From Streptococcus mitis (GTDB lineage Bacteria > Bacillota > Bacilli > Lactobacillales > Streptococcaceae): 64,000 nucleotides of DNA. The translations under genes and the position numbers were made by a program. The notes under the pieces were generated by a model. The model was given only the letters and a program-made list of their open reading frames with translations, did not search any database and was not told the DNA's origin. Below are positions 9,605 to 19,458 of this stretch, in pieces (within the stretch, counting starts at the first letter, position 1; each line of letters begins with the position of its first letter). The stretch is taken from contig NZ_JALDTZ010000005.1 of NCBI RefSeq assembly GCF_023109105.1, forward strand, positions 1-64,000. The letters are read 5' to 3'.

Positions 9605-9958
9605 ATGAATATTAAATCTGCTAGTGATTTGTTGGGAATTTCAGCGGATACAATTCGTTATTATGAACGGGTTGGTCTTGTGCCACCGATTACTCGTACC
9701 GCGACTGGGATTCGTGATTTTCAAGTTCAGGATATCGAAGCACTGGAATTTATTAAGTGTTTTCGTTCGGCGGGTGTCTCTGTAGACAGTTTAGTTGATT
9801 ATATGTCGCTCTACCAAAAGGGGGATGAAACGAGAGAGGAGAGGCTTGGTATTTTAGAAGAGGAAAAGCAAAAATTAGAGGAGCGCTTGTCTCAGCTACA
9901 GACGGCTTTAAATCGTTTAAATCTCAAAATTAAACTTTATAAGGAAAGAAAATTTTAA
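9605..9958 (+). CDS. nmlR: NmlR, MerR-family stress regulator
   Basis: 117 residues: a MerR helix-turn-helix with wing (SASDLLGISADTIRYYERVGLVPP, 4-27), a second DNA-contact part to about residue 70, then a coiled-coil dimer helix rich in Glu and Leu (ERLGILEEEKQKLEERLSQLQ). The short effector end and a single cysteine (KCFRSAG) fit the NmlR/AdhR branch, which senses carbonyl or nitrosative stress and activates the adjacent alcohol dehydrogenase. It starts after a strong ribosome site and its stop abuts the adhC start codon. Confidence 0.88.
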   Translation: MNIKSASDLLGISADTIRYYERVGLVPPITRTATGIRDFQVQDIEALEFIKCFRSAGVSVDSLVDYMSLYQKGDETREERLGILEEEKQKLEERLSQLQTALNRLNLKIKLYKERKF

Positions 9959-10996
9959 ATGAAATCAGCAGTATATACAAAGGCAGGCCAGGTTGGACTT
10001 GCTACAATTGAACGTCCGCAAATTATCGAAGCAGATGATGCTATTATCCGCATTGTCCGTACTTGCGTTTGTGGTTCGGACCTTTGGAGTTACCGGAATC
10101 CCGAAATCGAAGAAGGACATAGAAATAGCGGTCATGAGGCGATCGGAATTGTCGAAGAAGTTGGTGAGAACGTTACTACAGTAAAACCAGGTGACTTTGT
10201 CATTGCCCCTTTCACACATGGTTGTGGTCAGTGTGATGCTTGCCGTGCTGGTTTTGATGGTTCGTGTGATAATCATCCTGGTAACAACTGGTCAGGTGGT
10301 GTCCAGGCGGAATATATCCGATTCCACTATGCCAATTGGGCGCTGGTTAAAATTCCAGGACAACCTTCAGATTATAGCGAAGGTATGCTAAAGTCCCTCT
10401 TGACTCTTGCTGATGTGATGCCGACAGGCTATCATGCGGCGCGCGTTGCAAATGTTCAAAAAGGGGACAAGGTTGTTGTTATCGGTGATGGGGCTGTTGG
10501 TCAATGTGCTGTCATCGCAGCTAAAATGCGTGGAGCATCGCAAATTATCCTTATGAGTCGTCATGAAGATCGTCAAAAGATGGCTCTGGAGTCAGGTGCG
10601 ACAGCTGTTGTAGCTGAACGTGGTCAAGAAGGAATTACCAAGGTGCGTGAAATTCTCGGTGGGGGAGCAGACGCAGCACTTGAATGTGTTGGAACGGAAG
10701 CAGCGATTGATCAAGCACTTGGTGTTCTCCATAATGGAGGGCGCATGGGCTTTGTTGGTGTACCGCACTATGAAAATCGTGCCATTGGCTCAACCTTTGG
10801 TCAAAATACAATAATCGGAGGTGGTCCAGCTTCTGTCACAACTTATGACAAACAAGTATTACTAAAAGCCGTTCTTGATGGCGATATCAACCCAGGCCGT
10901 GTCTTTACTTCAAGCTATAAATTAGAAGATATTGATCAAGCTTATAAAGATATGGATGAACGTAAGACCATTAAGTCTATGATTGTGATGGACTAA
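9959..10996 (+). CDS. adhC: Zinc-dependent medium-chain alcohol dehydrogenase
   Basis: 345 residues of the MDR family. Catalytic zinc ligands are in CVCGSDLW (Cys near 38) and GHEAIG (about 59-64); the structural-zinc region is CGQCDACRAGFDGSC; the NAD(P)-binding turn is GDGAVGQ near residue 175. The pneumococcal homologue next to nmlR has been linked to S-nitrosoglutathione and formaldehyde defence. ATG follows directly on the nmlR TAA, so translation is coupled. A hairpin terminator follows. Confidence 0.88.
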   Translation: MKSAVYTKAGQVGLATIERPQIIEADDAIIRIVRTCVCGSDLWSYRNPEIEEGHRNSGHEAIGIVEEVGENVTTVKPGDFVIAPFTHGCGQCDACRAGFDGSCDNHPGNNWSGGVQAEYIRFHYANWALVKIPGQPSDYSEGMLKSLLTLADVMPTGYHAARVANVQKGDKVVVIGDGAVGQCAVIAAKMRGASQIILMSRHEDRQKMALESGATAVVAERGQEGITKVREILGGGADAALECVGTEAAIDQALGVLHNGGRMGFVGVPHYENRAIGSTFGQNTIIGGGPASVTTYDKQVLLKAVLDGDINPGRVFTSSYKLEDIDQAYKDMDERKTIKSMIVMD

Positions 10997-11002
10997 AAAA
11001 GA

Positions 11003-11043
11003 AAATCCTAGTGGAGATTTGAGACTCTCTATTAGGATTTTTT
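11003..11043 (+). terminator. Terminator after adhC
   Basis: AAATCCTA (11003-11010) pairs with TAGGATTT (11033-11040) with further pairing inside, followed by T residues. It also lies just beyond the galR stop on the other strand. Confidence 0.75.
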
Positions 11044-11063
11044 GTCATGTTTAATTTGTGGAG

Positions 11064-12092
<1,029 letters not shown>

Positions 12093-12108
12093 TCATATTT
12101 TTCTGCTT

Positions 12109-12190
12109 TTTACTGATAATTTAGTAAAATTTTAGTAAAAAGGATTGACCTTAGGAAATCCCTTGGATACAATAGAAGAAAACGATTACA
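12109..12190 (+). promoter_or_regulatory. galK control region: GalR operator, promoter and cre-like site
   Basis: A dyad TTTTACT-N7-AGTAAAA spans 12109-12129 and a further AGTAAAA half-site lies at 12134-12140. The galK promoter follows: TTGACC 12145-12150, a 17-base spacer and TACAAT 12168-12173. A cre-like box (AAGAAAACGATTACA, 12176-12190; one mismatch to the WTGNAARCGNWWWCA consensus) covers the start of transcription, where CcpA would block it in glucose. Confidence 0.7.
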
Positions 12191-12229
12191 CGTTAAGGTG
12201 ACTTAACGGACAGTAAAAGGAGAAATTAT

Positions 12230-13408
12230 ATGACACAACATCTTACTGCAGAAGCCCTTCGTAAAGACTTTCTTGCTGTTTTTGGTCAAGAAGCAGACCA
12301 AACATTCTTTTCACCAGGTCGTATCAACTTGATTGGTGAGCACACAGACTACAACGGTGGGCACGTTTTTCCTGCTGCTATTTCCTTGGGAACTTACGGT
12401 GCAGCTCGCAAGCGTGACGACCAAGTCTTGCGTTTCTACTCAGCAAACTTTGAGGACAAGGGCATCATCGAAGTACCTTTAGCTGACCTCAAGTTTGAAA
12501 AAGAGCACAACTGGACCAATTATCCAAAAGGAGTTCTTCATTTCTTGCAAGAAGCTGGGCATGTGATTGACAAAGGTTTTGATTTTTATGTTTATGGGAA
12601 TATTCCAAATGGTGCTGGCTTGTCTTCTTCAGCATCCCTTGAACTCTTGACAGGGGTTGTGGCAGAGCATCTCTTTGATTTAAAATTAGAGCGTCTCGAT
12701 TTAGTTAAAATCGGAAAACAAACAGAAAATAACTTTATCGGAGTCAACTCTGGTATCATGGATCAGTTTGCTATTGGTATGGGAGCTGACCAACGTGCTA
12801 TTTACTTAGATACCAATACTTTAGAATACGACTTGGTGCCACTTGATTTGAAGGACAATGTCGTTGTTATCATGAACACCAATAAACGCCGTGAATTGGC
12901 TGACTCTAAGTACAATGAACGTCGTGCTGAGTGTGAAAAAGCAGTGGAAGAATTGCAAGTTGCCTTAGATATTCAGACCTTGGGTGAATTGGATGAGTGG
13001 ACCTTTGACCAATACAGCTATCTGATTAAAGATGAAAATCGTTTGAAACGTGCTCGCCATGCTGTGCTTGAAAACCAACGTACCCTTAAAGCGCAAGCAG
13101 CCCTTCAAGAAGGTGATTTGGAAACATTTGGTCGTTTGATGAATGCGTCACACGTTTCTCTGGAGCATGATTATGAAGTAACTGGTTTGGAATTGGATAC
13201 TCTTGTTCACACAGCTTGGGCACAAGAAGGAGTTCTCGGTGCTCGTATGACAGGGGCAGGTTTTGGCGGATGTGCCATTGCCTTGGTGCAAAAAGATGCT
13301 GTTGATGCCTTTAAGGAAGCTGTAGGCAAACACTACGAGGAAGTAGTTGGCTACGCTCCAAGTTTCTATATCGCTGAAGTTGCAGGTGGCACTCGCGTCC
13401 TTGACTAG
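12230..13408 (+). CDS. galK: Galactokinase
   Basis: 392 residues of the GHMP kinase family. The galactokinase signature [15 protein letters not shown] is near residues 28-42, the ATP-binding [11 protein letters not shown] near 128-138, and the C-terminal GHMP motif [13 protein letters not shown] near 340. It makes galactose-1-phosphate from galactose and ATP, the first committed Leloir step. A ribosome site (AAAAGGAG) precedes the ATG. It is followed by galT 15 bases downstream in one operon, under galR and probably CcpA. Confidence 0.95.
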   Translation: MTQHLTAEALRKDFLAVFGQEADQTFFSPGRINLIGEHTDYNGGHVFPAAISLGTYGAARKRDDQVLRFYSANFEDKGIIEVPLADLKFEKEHNWTNYPKGVLHFLQEAGHVIDKGFDFYVYGNIPNGAGLSSSASLELLTGVVAEHLFDLKLERLDLVKIGKQTENNFIGVNSGIMDQFAIGMGADQRAIYLDTNTLEYDLVPLDLKDNVVVIMNTNKRRELADSKYNERRAECEKAVEELQVALDIQTLGELDEWTFDQYSYLIKDENRLKRARHAVLENQRTLKAQAALQEGDLETFGRLMNASHVSLEHDYEVTGLELDTLVHTAWAQEGVLGARMTGAGFGGCAIALVQKDAVDAFKEAVGKHYEEVVGYAPSFYIAEVAGGTRVLD

Positions 13409-13423
13409 TCAAAAGGAGGCTTT

Positions 13424-14908
13424 ATGGTGACTTTAGTAGATAAATTTGTAACACATGTCATTTCTGAAAGTTCATTTGAGGAAATGGATCGAATCTACCT
13501 GACCAATCGTGTCTTGGCACGAGTGGGAGACGGTGTTTTGGAAGTTGAGACGGATCTGGATAAAGTGATTGACCTCAAGGACCAGCTGGTTGAGGAAGCC
13601 GTTCGATTAGAGACGATTGAGGATAGTCAGACTGCACGTGAAATCCTTGGTGCTGAATTGATGGACTTGGTGACTCCTTGTCCCAGTCAGGTCAATCGTG
13701 ACTTCTGGGAAACCTATGCCCACTCTCCTGAGCAGGCGATAGAGGATTTTTATCAACTCAGTCAGAAAAATGACTACATCAAACTCAAGGCCATTGCTAA
13801 AAATATCGCTTATCGTGTTCCATCTGACTACGGAGATCTTGAGATTACCATCAATCTCTCTAAGCCTGAAAAAGATCCAAAAGAGATTGCAGCAGCCAAG
13901 TTGGTACAAGCCAGCAATTATCCTCAGTGTCAGCTTTGTCTAGAGAATGAGGGCTATCATGGTCGGGTCAACCACCCAGCTCGTAGCAACCACCGTATTA
14001 TCCGTTTTGAAATGGAGGGTCAGGAGTGGGGCTTCCAGTATTCTCCCTATGCTTACTTTAATGAGCACTGTATTTTCTTAGATGGGCAGCATCGTCCCAT
14101 GGCTATTAGTCGGCAGAGCTTTGAGCGTCTGTTAGCTATCGTAGAGCAGTTTCCAGGTTATTTTGCGGGCTCAAATGCCGACCTACCGATTGTGGGAGGC
14201 TCTATTTTAACCCACGACCACTATCAGGGAGGTCGTCACGTATTTCCTATGGAATTGGCTCCCTTGCAAAAGACCTTCCGATTTACTGGTTTTGAACAGG
14301 TCAAGGCTGGGATTGTCAAGTGGCCTATGTCAGTGCTGCGTTTGACTTCGGATTCCAATGAGGATTTGATCAACTTGGCTGACAAGATTTTGCAGGAATG
14401 GCGCCAGTATTCAGATCCTGCAGTGCAGGTTTTGGCAGAGACAGACGGGACACCGCATCACACCATCACACCCATTGCTCGTAAGCGTGATGAACAGTTT
14501 GAGTTGGACTTGGTCTTGCGGGACAATCAAACATCACCTGAGCATCCAGATGGTATCTATCATCCCCACAAGGATGTCCAGCATATCAAGAAGGAAAATA
14601 TTGGCTTGATTGAGGTCATGGGATTGGCTATCTTACCACCACGCTTGAAGGAAGAAGTGGATCAAGTAGCAGCTTATCTAGTCGGAGAGGATGTTTCAGT
14701 TGCATATTATCACCAAGAATGGTCAGATGAGTTGAAAAAATCCAATCCTGATTTGAGCGATAAAGATCGAGCTCTTGAAATCGTCCAAGAATCTGTCGGT
14801 AAAATCTTTGCTCGTGTTTTAGAAGATGCAGGGGTATATAAGCAAACTATAGAAGGACAAGCAGCCTTTATGCGCTTTGTAGAACAAGTAGGAATTTTAC
14901 CAGACTAG
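13424..14908 (+). CDS. galT: UDP-glucose-hexose-1-phosphate uridylyltransferase, Gram-positive type
   Basis: 494 residues, the length of the class II (Firmicutes) GalT, clearly longer than the ~350-residue enterobacterial form. Family stretches seen are CQLCLENEGYHGR, EHCIFLDGQHRPM, SNADLPIVGGSILTHDHYQGG with the active-site His region, and HPHKDVQHIKKENIGLIE. It exchanges galactose-1-phosphate with UDP-glucose. It is in an operon with galK, and galE is not in the window. Confidence 0.93.
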   Translation: MVTLVDKFVTHVISESSFEEMDRIYLTNRVLARVGDGVLEVETDLDKVIDLKDQLVEEAVRLETIEDSQTAREILGAELMDLVTPCPSQVNRDFWETYAHSPEQAIEDFYQLSQKNDYIKLKAIAKNIAYRVPSDYGDLEITINLSKPEKDPKEIAAAKLVQASNYPQCQLCLENEGYHGRVNHPARSNHRIIRFEMEGQEWGFQYSPYAYFNEHCIFLDGQHRPMAISRQSFERLLAIVEQFPGYFAGSNADLPIVGGSILTHDHYQGGRHVFPMELAPLQKTFRFTGFEQVKAGIVKWPMSVLRLTSDSNEDLINLADKILQEWRQYSDPAVQVLAETDGTPHHTITPIARKRDEQFELDLVLRDNQTSPEHPDGIYHPHKDVQHIKKENIGLIEVMGLAILPPRLKEEVDQVAAYLVGEDVSVAYYHQEWSDELKKSNPDLSDKDRALEIVQESVGKIFARVLEDAGVYKQTIEGQAAFMRFVEQVGILPD

Positions 14909-14977
14909 GAGCTTTCTCCTTGCACAGTCCTATAAAAAGTAGTATCATAGTGTCGTTTGAAATATCAGGAGGAAACC

Positions 14978-15382
14978 ATGAAAGATTTTCATTTTGACGC
15001 TATATCTGCCTTTGAAAATTATGAAATTGAACAAATGAGAGATGGTCACGTTGTGGTGACGACGAAAGTAGTGGACTCTTCGCTCAACTACTATGGCAAT
15101 GCCCATGGTGGCTATCTCTTTACCCTTTGCGACCAGATTAGTGGTTTGGTGGTCATCTCGCTGGGACTTGATGGAGTGACACTCCAGTCCTCTATCAACT
15201 ACCTCAAAGCAGGAAAACTTGACGATGTGCTGACCATTAAAGGAGAATGTGTCCATCAAGGTCGCACAACCTGTGTAGTAGATGTCGATATCACCAATCA
15301 AGATGGCAGAAATGTCTGCAAGGCAACCTTCACCATGTTTGTCACAGGCCAACGGTCAGAAGACAGACAGGTAAGGATATAG
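14978..15382 (+). CDS. PaaI-type hotdog-fold acyl-CoA thioesterase
   Basis: 134 residues with the hotdog signature YYGNAHGGYLFTLCDQISG (about 39-57), where the HGG loop and following Asp/helix form the active site, and a beta-sheet tail TTCVVDVDITNQDGR. Members hydrolyse acyl- or aryl-CoA esters; the natural substrate in streptococci is unknown. The ATG at 14978 follows a good ribosome site (AGGAGG), so seven residues from an upstream TTG are left out. It is a single gene after galKT, ended by a two-way terminator. Confidence 0.8.
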   Translation: MKDFHFDAISAFENYEIEQMRDGHVVVTTKVVDSSLNYYGNAHGGYLFTLCDQISGLVVISLGLDGVTLQSSINYLKAGKLDDVLTIKGECVHQGRTTCVVDVDITNQDGRNVCKATFTMFVTGQRSEDRQVRI

Positions 15383-15388
15383 ATAAAC

Positions 15389-15413
15389 AAAAAAGAGGCT
15401 CGCACCTCTTTTT
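15389..15413. terminator. Bidirectional terminator
   Basis: AAAAAGAGG pairs with CCTCTTTTT around a CTCGCA loop; A and T runs on the two sides let it serve both the thioesterase gene and the convergent pbuX. Confidence 0.75.
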
Positions 15414-15414
15414 C

Positions 15415-16677
15415 TTATTTCTTTTTATGATTTAATACGGCATTGAGGACAATGGCGAGTAGGCTGGCTACGACGATTCCGTTTGAGAAGAACATTTGGA
15501 AGGCTGTCGGCATGCTGACAAATAGATTACTGTTGTTGAGTCCGACACCTGCAGCGATTGATACAGCTGCGATAAGGAAGTTATGTTCATTGTTAGCAAA
15601 ATCAACGCGGGCAAGGATTTGCATCCCTTGAATCGATACAAAACCAAACATTACCAGCATGGCACCACCGAGGACAGGGCTTGGAATGATTTGGGCAAGG
15701 GCTCCGAACTTAGGAAGGAGTCCAAGAAGAACCAGGAAACCAGCTGCGTAGTAAATTGGCAGGCGTTTCTTGATACCTGACAATTTAACCAAACCAACGT
15801 TTTGTGAAAATCCTGTGTAAGGGAAGGTGTTAAAGATTCCTCCGAGAAGTACAGCCAAGCCTTCTGCGCGGTAACCGTTACGCAGGCGCGTGCTGTCGAT
15901 TGGATCCTTTGTGATATCAGACAAGGCCAGATAAACACCAGTTGACTCAACCATAGAAACTGTTGCGATGATACACATCATGACAATAGATGAGATTTCA
16001 AAGGTTGGCATCCCAAAGTAGAGTGGAGTTGGGACATGAACAAGTGGTGCTGCCGCAACAGGAGAGAAGTCAACCAAGCCCATGCTAGCAGCAATGGCAG
16101 TTCCAACCACCAGACCAATCAAAATAGAGATAGACTTGATAAATCCTTTGGTAAAGATGTTAATCAAGAGAATAATCAGAACAGTGATAGCAGCAAGCAA
16201 GAGACTTTGACCAGTTGGCTCTGGAACGTTATTTCCCATATTTCCAATAGCGACAGGGATCAAGGTTAAACCAATCGTGGTAATAACAGATCCTGTTACG
16301 ATAGATGGGAAGAGATTAGCCACTTTTGAGAAGACGCCTGAAACAAGAACCACGTAAATTCCTGATGCGATAAGGGCACCAAACATAGCACCACTACCAT
16401 GACTTTGTCCAATCATAATCAAAGGAGCAACTGATTGGAAGGCAACTCCGAGAACGACTGGTAGCCCAATTCCAAAGTATTTGTTGAGTTGGAGTTGGAG
16501 GAAGGTGGCCACCCCACACATGAAGATATCTGTAGAGATTAAGTAAGTCAACTGTTCAGCTGAATAGCCAAGGGCTGTCGCAATCATGATGGGAACCAGG
16601 ATAGATCCTGAGTACATGGCGAGTAAGTGCTGCAAGCCAAGAATGGCTGCTTGCGAGTGTTTTTCTTGAGTTTGCAT
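15415..16677 (-). CDS. pbuX: Xanthine permease (NCS2 family)
   Basis: 420 residues with about 14 hydrophobic segments. Family motifs seen: QHLLAMYSGSILVPIMIATALG (N-terminus), GLPVVLGVAFQSVAP, the NCS2 motif TFPYTGFSQNVGLV near residue 278, and LGGAMLVMFG. It imports xanthine with protons. It overlaps the xpt stop by one base (TAATG), so both genes share the purine riboswitch upstream and couple uptake to salvage. Confidence 0.9.
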   Translation of the reverse strand: MQTQEKHSQAAILGLQHLLAMYSGSILVPIMIATALGYSAEQLTYLISTDIFMCGVATFLQLQLNKYFGIGLPVVLGVAFQSVAPLIMIGQSHGSGAMFGALIASGIYVVLVSGVFSKVANLFPSIVTGSVITTIGLTLIPVAIGNMGNNVPEPTGQSLLLAAITVLIILLINIFTKGFIKSISILIGLVVGTAIAASMGLVDFSPVAAAPLVHVPTPLYFGMPTFEISSIVMMCIIATVSMVESTGVYLALSDITKDPIDSTRLRNGYRAEGLAVLLGGIFNTFPYTGFSQNVGLVKLSGIKKRLPIYYAAGFLVLLGLLPKFGALAQIIPSPVLGGAMLVMFGFVSIQGMQILARVDFANNEHNFLIAAVSIAAGVGLNNSNLFVSMPTAFQMFFSNGIVVASLLAIVLNAVLNHKKK

Positions 16678-17258
16678 TAGAGATCTGCCTCCTTAAAAAT
16701 AACTTGACCATTTTCAAAACGATCCAAACGAGCGAGTGATAGGACAGGGTAGCCTGCTTTTTCAAGCAAATCACGACCATCTTGGAAGGATTTTTCAATC
16801 ACGATACCGATAGCTTCAACTGTGGCTCCAGCCTGTTCGATGATTTGAATCAAGCCTTTAGCAGCTTGTCCATTAGCAAGGAAATCGTCGATAATCAAGA
16901 CCTTATCCTCTGGTGAGAGGAATTTTCCTGCGATAGAAACGGTGCTGATCACTTGCTTGGTAAAGGAGTAAACTTGGGCAGTTAAGATTCCTTCGTTCAT
17001 AGTGATGTTCTTAGCTTTTTTGGCGAAAATCATGGGAACGTTTAAGGCTTCAGCTGTAAAAATAGCTGGGGCGATACCCGACGCTTCAATGGTTACGACC
17101 TTGGTAATACCAGCAGCAGCAAATTTTTCCGCAAAAACCTTACCGATTTCTCGCATCAAGCCAAAGTCAACTTGGTGGGTTAAAAAGGAATCCACCTTGA
17201 GGATGTTGTCACCCAAGATATGCCCATCCTTGAGGATGCGCTCTTCTAATAATTTCAT
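16677..17258 (-). CDS. xpt: Xanthine phosphoribosyltransferase
   Basis: 193 residues of the type I phosphoribosyltransferase fold. The PRPP loop is [16 protein letters not shown] (about 124-139), and the N-terminal [31 protein letters not shown] is typical of Xpt. It converts xanthine and PRPP to XMP for guanine nucleotide salvage. It is first in the xpt-pbuX operon, with a long leader carrying a purine aptamer and an alternative terminator. Confidence 0.93.
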   Translation of the reverse strand: MKLLEERILKDGHILGDNILKVDSFLTHQVDFGLMREIGKVFAEKFAAAGITKVVTIEASGIAPAIFTAEALNVPMIFAKKAKNITMNEGILTAQVYSFTKQVISTVSIAGKFLSPEDKVLIIDDFLANGQAAKGLIQIIEQAGATVEAIGIVIEKSFQDGRDLLEKAGYPVLSLARLDRFENGQVIFKEADL

Positions 17259-17353
17259 AAGACCTCCTAAAGTCTAAAAGCCAGTTTACTTGTTGGTTAA
17301 CTGATTCTATAGTGATCCAGTTTGCTAGTACTATATATTTAACCAAAATATTC

Positions 17354-17492
17354 AAAAAGGACCTACTTAATCTCCAAGTAAGTCCCCAAAATAGGCATGG
17401 CAAAAACGACCATACCTCACTTCGGACTTACTTATTGTTAGGTGTTCCGGCACCTTGTAGAAACGTCGTGCCAATTCACGACATAAACAAGT
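17354..17492 (-). promoter_or_regulatory. Purine (guanine/xanthine-type) riboswitch with terminator, xpt-pbuX
   Basis: Read on the minus strand, bases 17492-17430 form three helices: P1 (ACTTGTT with the AACAATAAGT strand), P2 GTCGTG/CACGAC with a GG loop, and P3 AGGTG/CACCT with a CCGGAA loop, joined by GTTTCTAC, the J2/3 hallmark of purine aptamers. J3/1 reads AACAAT, keeping a C at the specificity position. Downstream, GGACTTACTT (17376-17385) can pair either with its terminator partner AAGTAGGTCC (17359-17368, then U residues 17354-17358) or with AAGTAAGTCC (17425-17434), which overlaps P1. Ligand binding should therefore favour termination. The loops and J1/2 are shorter than in the classic aptamer. 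Confidence 0.75.
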
Positions 17493-17534
17493 AAAACGAT
17501 ATTCAATTTTAAATAGGCTTGTGCCAATGTTTTT

Positions 17535-17563
17535 ATTTTACACTAAATAATTTTAGAAATCAA
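17535..17563 (-). promoter_or_regulatory. xpt promoter
   Basis: On the minus strand, TTGATT (17563-17558), a 17-base spacer and TAAAAT (17540-17535) place the transcription start about 40 bases before the aptamer. Confidence 0.7.
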
Positions 17564-17600
17564 ATGTTTTGTTAGAATTTAGATAAAAAAAGCGAACGAA

Positions 17601-17643
17601 TAGAAACCTACAACACGATACAGTATTGTAGGTTTCTATTTTT
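17601..17643. terminator. Perfect 13-base stem-loop between VOC gene and xpt promoter
   Basis: TAGAAACCTACAA (17601-17613) and its exact complement (17626-17638) enclose a 12-base loop. It abuts the stop of the VOC gene, whose terminator it probably is. Outside it, AGCGA (17591-17595) and TCGCT (17648-17652) could extend the stem. Confidence 0.65.
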
Positions 17644-18030
17644 CTACTCGCTAAATCTTAAAAAATAACCATCAGGATCCAAAATCGCAAATTCATGGGG
17701 ATAAATAAAACTATCTCCCACACGAAATTCTCTTTTTGTCAGGGGACGATGGATGGGATAGTCAGTTTCCAGCAGTTTTTGGTGGAGCAGAGGAACATCC
17801 TCAATGCCAAAGGAAATATTGACACCACGCCCGAAAGGATAAGTCAGCTGAGCTAATTCTTCTGCATCGCCTTCTTCTAACATGAGTTGGCAGTCTTCAA
17901 GGGAGAGGAAGAGAAATTTCTCTTCGGGGCGTTCGTATTCGACAGAGAAGCCCAGCAAGTCGCAGTAGAAGTAGCGCGACTTTTCGATGTTGGATACCAC
18001 AAATTCGGGGATGACAGCTTGATAGTCCAT
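17644..18030 (-). CDS. VOC superfamily (glyoxalase/bleomycin-resistance fold) protein
   Basis: 128 residues with the paired beta-alpha-beta-beta-beta modules of the vicinal oxygen chelate fold. The N-terminal AVIPEFVVSNIEKSRYFYCDLLGF and C-terminal FAILDPDGYFLRFSE are family landmarks. The substrate is unknown; such proteins may bind antibiotics or act on small oxygenated compounds, and the residue pattern gives no decision. It lies 11 bases downstream of exoA on the same strand and is probably co-transcribed. Confidence 0.75.
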   Translation of the reverse strand: MDYQAVIPEFVVSNIEKSRYFYCDLLGFSVEYERPEEKFLFLSLEDCQLMLEEGDAEELAQLTYPFGRGVNISFGIEDVPLLHQKLLETDYPIHRPLTKREFRVGDSFIYPHEFAILDPDGYFLRFSE

Positions 18031-18041
18031 TAGGTTTCTCC

Positions 18042-18869
18042 TTAGAGTTCAATCTCCATGACAATCGGTGTATGGTCTTGGCGAGCACCTGAGTCAATCA
18101 TGTCAGACTTGGTAACCTTATCTGCTACACGGTTACTTGTGAGCCAGTAGTCGATTCTCCAGCCTGTGTTGTTGATTTTTGAAGTCTTGCTGCGTTGCGC
18201 CCACCAAGTATAGCGTTCTGGCACATCGCCATGGATATGGCGGAAGGTGTCCGTAAATCCTTTGGCTAAAAGGTTGGTAAATCCAGCACGTTCTTCGTCA
18301 GTAAATCCTGGTGAACGGCGGTTGCTAGCAGGATTTGCAAGGTCGATTTCATTGTGGGCTACGTTGTAGTCTCCTGTTGCAAGGACTGGCTTTTGTTTAT
18401 CCAGTTCAGCCAAATACTCTGCGTATTTGACATCCCAGACTTGACGTTCTTCCAAGCGTTTGAGACCATCACCAGCATTTGGTGTGTAAACTTGGGTCAC
18501 GAAAAATGCATCAAATTCCAAGGTGATGATACGGCCTTCCAAGTCCATGGTAGAAGGAGCACCGATTTCTGGGAAAGTGACAGTGGGTTTGAGTTCTTTC
18601 TTATAGAGGAACATGGTTCCAGCATAGCCTTTACGGGCAGGCTCTTGGGAAGAGCGCCACGTATTTTCGTAGCCTGGGAAGAGTTCTTCTAAAATTTCCA
18701 AGTGTTTCTTTGTAGGCCCCTTGGCAGAAAGCTTGGTTTCTTGGATAGCGATGATATCAGCATTTTCAGCGACCAAGGTCTGTAGGACTTCTTGGGACAA
18801 TTTGGCACGAGCTGAGTCACTAGTTAGGGCAGCATTGAGGGAATCAATATTCCATGAGATCAGTTTCAT
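18042..18869 (-). CDS. exoA: ExoA, exodeoxyribonuclease III / AP endonuclease
   Basis: 275 residues of the exonuclease-endonuclease-phosphatase family. Catalytic landmarks: LISWNIDSLN (Asn), IIAIQETKLS (Glu metal ligand), TGDYNVAHNEIDLANP (Asp/Asn), YTWWAQR, and GWRIDYWLTS followed by DHTPIVME (Asp-His). It cuts DNA 5' of abasic sites and trims 3' ends in base-excision repair; pneumococcal ExoA has been studied biochemically. A minus-strand TATAAT lies at 18908-18903 upstream. Confidence 0.93.
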   Translation of the reverse strand: MKLISWNIDSLNAALTSDSARAKLSQEVLQTLVAENADIIAIQETKLSAKGPTKKHLEILEELFPGYENTWRSSQEPARKGYAGTMFLYKKELKPTVTFPEIGAPSTMDLEGRIITLEFDAFFVTQVYTPNAGDGLKRLEERQVWDVKYAEYLAELDKQKPVLATGDYNVAHNEIDLANPASNRRSPGFTDEERAGFTNLLAKGFTDTFRHIHGDVPERYTWWAQRSKTSKINNTGWRIDYWLTSNRVADKVTKSDMIDSGARQDHTPIVMEIEL

Positions 18870-18940
18870 AAAGTTACCTTTTTCATTCAGATTATAGATT
18901 TTATTATACCAAAAAAAGGTCTATTTCCCCAACGTATGGT

Positions 18941-18969
18941 TTGAAAAATCACCCTCTTTCGTTTATAAT
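18941..18969 (+). promoter_or_regulatory. Promoter of the DUF3290-DUF421 pair
   Basis: TTGAAA (18941-18946), 17-base spacer, TATAAT (18964-18969), about 34 bases before the TTG start. Confidence 0.7.
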
Positions 18970-19002
18970 GAAGAATGATTTTATGAAAGGGAGTGAAAAT
19001 AA

Positions 19003-19458
19003 TTGAAATTTTACTCATATGACTATGTGCTTAGCCAAATCAGTCAGCAAAATGGCATCATGATTGGTTTTGAGATTATTCTCCTAGCTATCACAGGATT
19101 TTTTGCTTTTAAAGCCTATCGAGATAAAAAGGGGACTAAGTTTCGGGAATTGGTCATGATTTTAGCTTTGACTTTGGTAGCCATGCTTTTGGTGACAATC
19201 TCAAAATACCAGACCAATCAAGTCTCTAACAATCAATTTCAAACTTCCCTTCATTTCATAGAGGTCATTTCCAAAGACTTGGGAGTGGATAAATCAGAAG
19301 TTTATGTCAATACTTCTGCAGCCACTGATGGAGCGCTAATCAAGGTGGGTCCAAAGTTCTACCGCGCTATGAACGGGAGTGAACCAGACAAGTATCTTTT
19401 AGAAAAATTAGAATTGAATCAAACAGACGCTATTGAATTGGTGGAGGTAAACAAGTGA
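19003..19458 (+). CDS. DUF3290 family membrane protein
   Basis: 151 residues. The first ~70 include two membrane segments (IMIGFEIILLAITGFFAF and LVMILALTLVAMLLVTI); the rest is a soluble domain (VSKDLGVDKSEVYVNTSAATDG) ending with ELVEVNK. It resembles DUF3290, commonly paired with a DUF421 protein as here; the function is unknown. Translation appears to start at TTG 19003 behind an AAAGGGAG ribosome site, since no suitable ATG exists nearby. It overlaps the next gene by four bases. Confidence 0.75.
   Translation: MKFYSYDYVLSQISQQNGIMIGFEIILLAITGFFAFKAYRDKKGTKFRELVMILALTLVAMLLVTISKYQTNQVSNNQFQTSLHFIEVISKDLGVDKSEVYVNTSAATDGALIKVGPKFYRAMNGSEPDKYLLEKLELNQTDAIELVEVNK

Noticed and set aside
14945..15352. 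135-codon antisense frame over the thioesterase gene
   Set aside because: The thioesterase has clear motifs and a ribosome site; the antisense text has neither.
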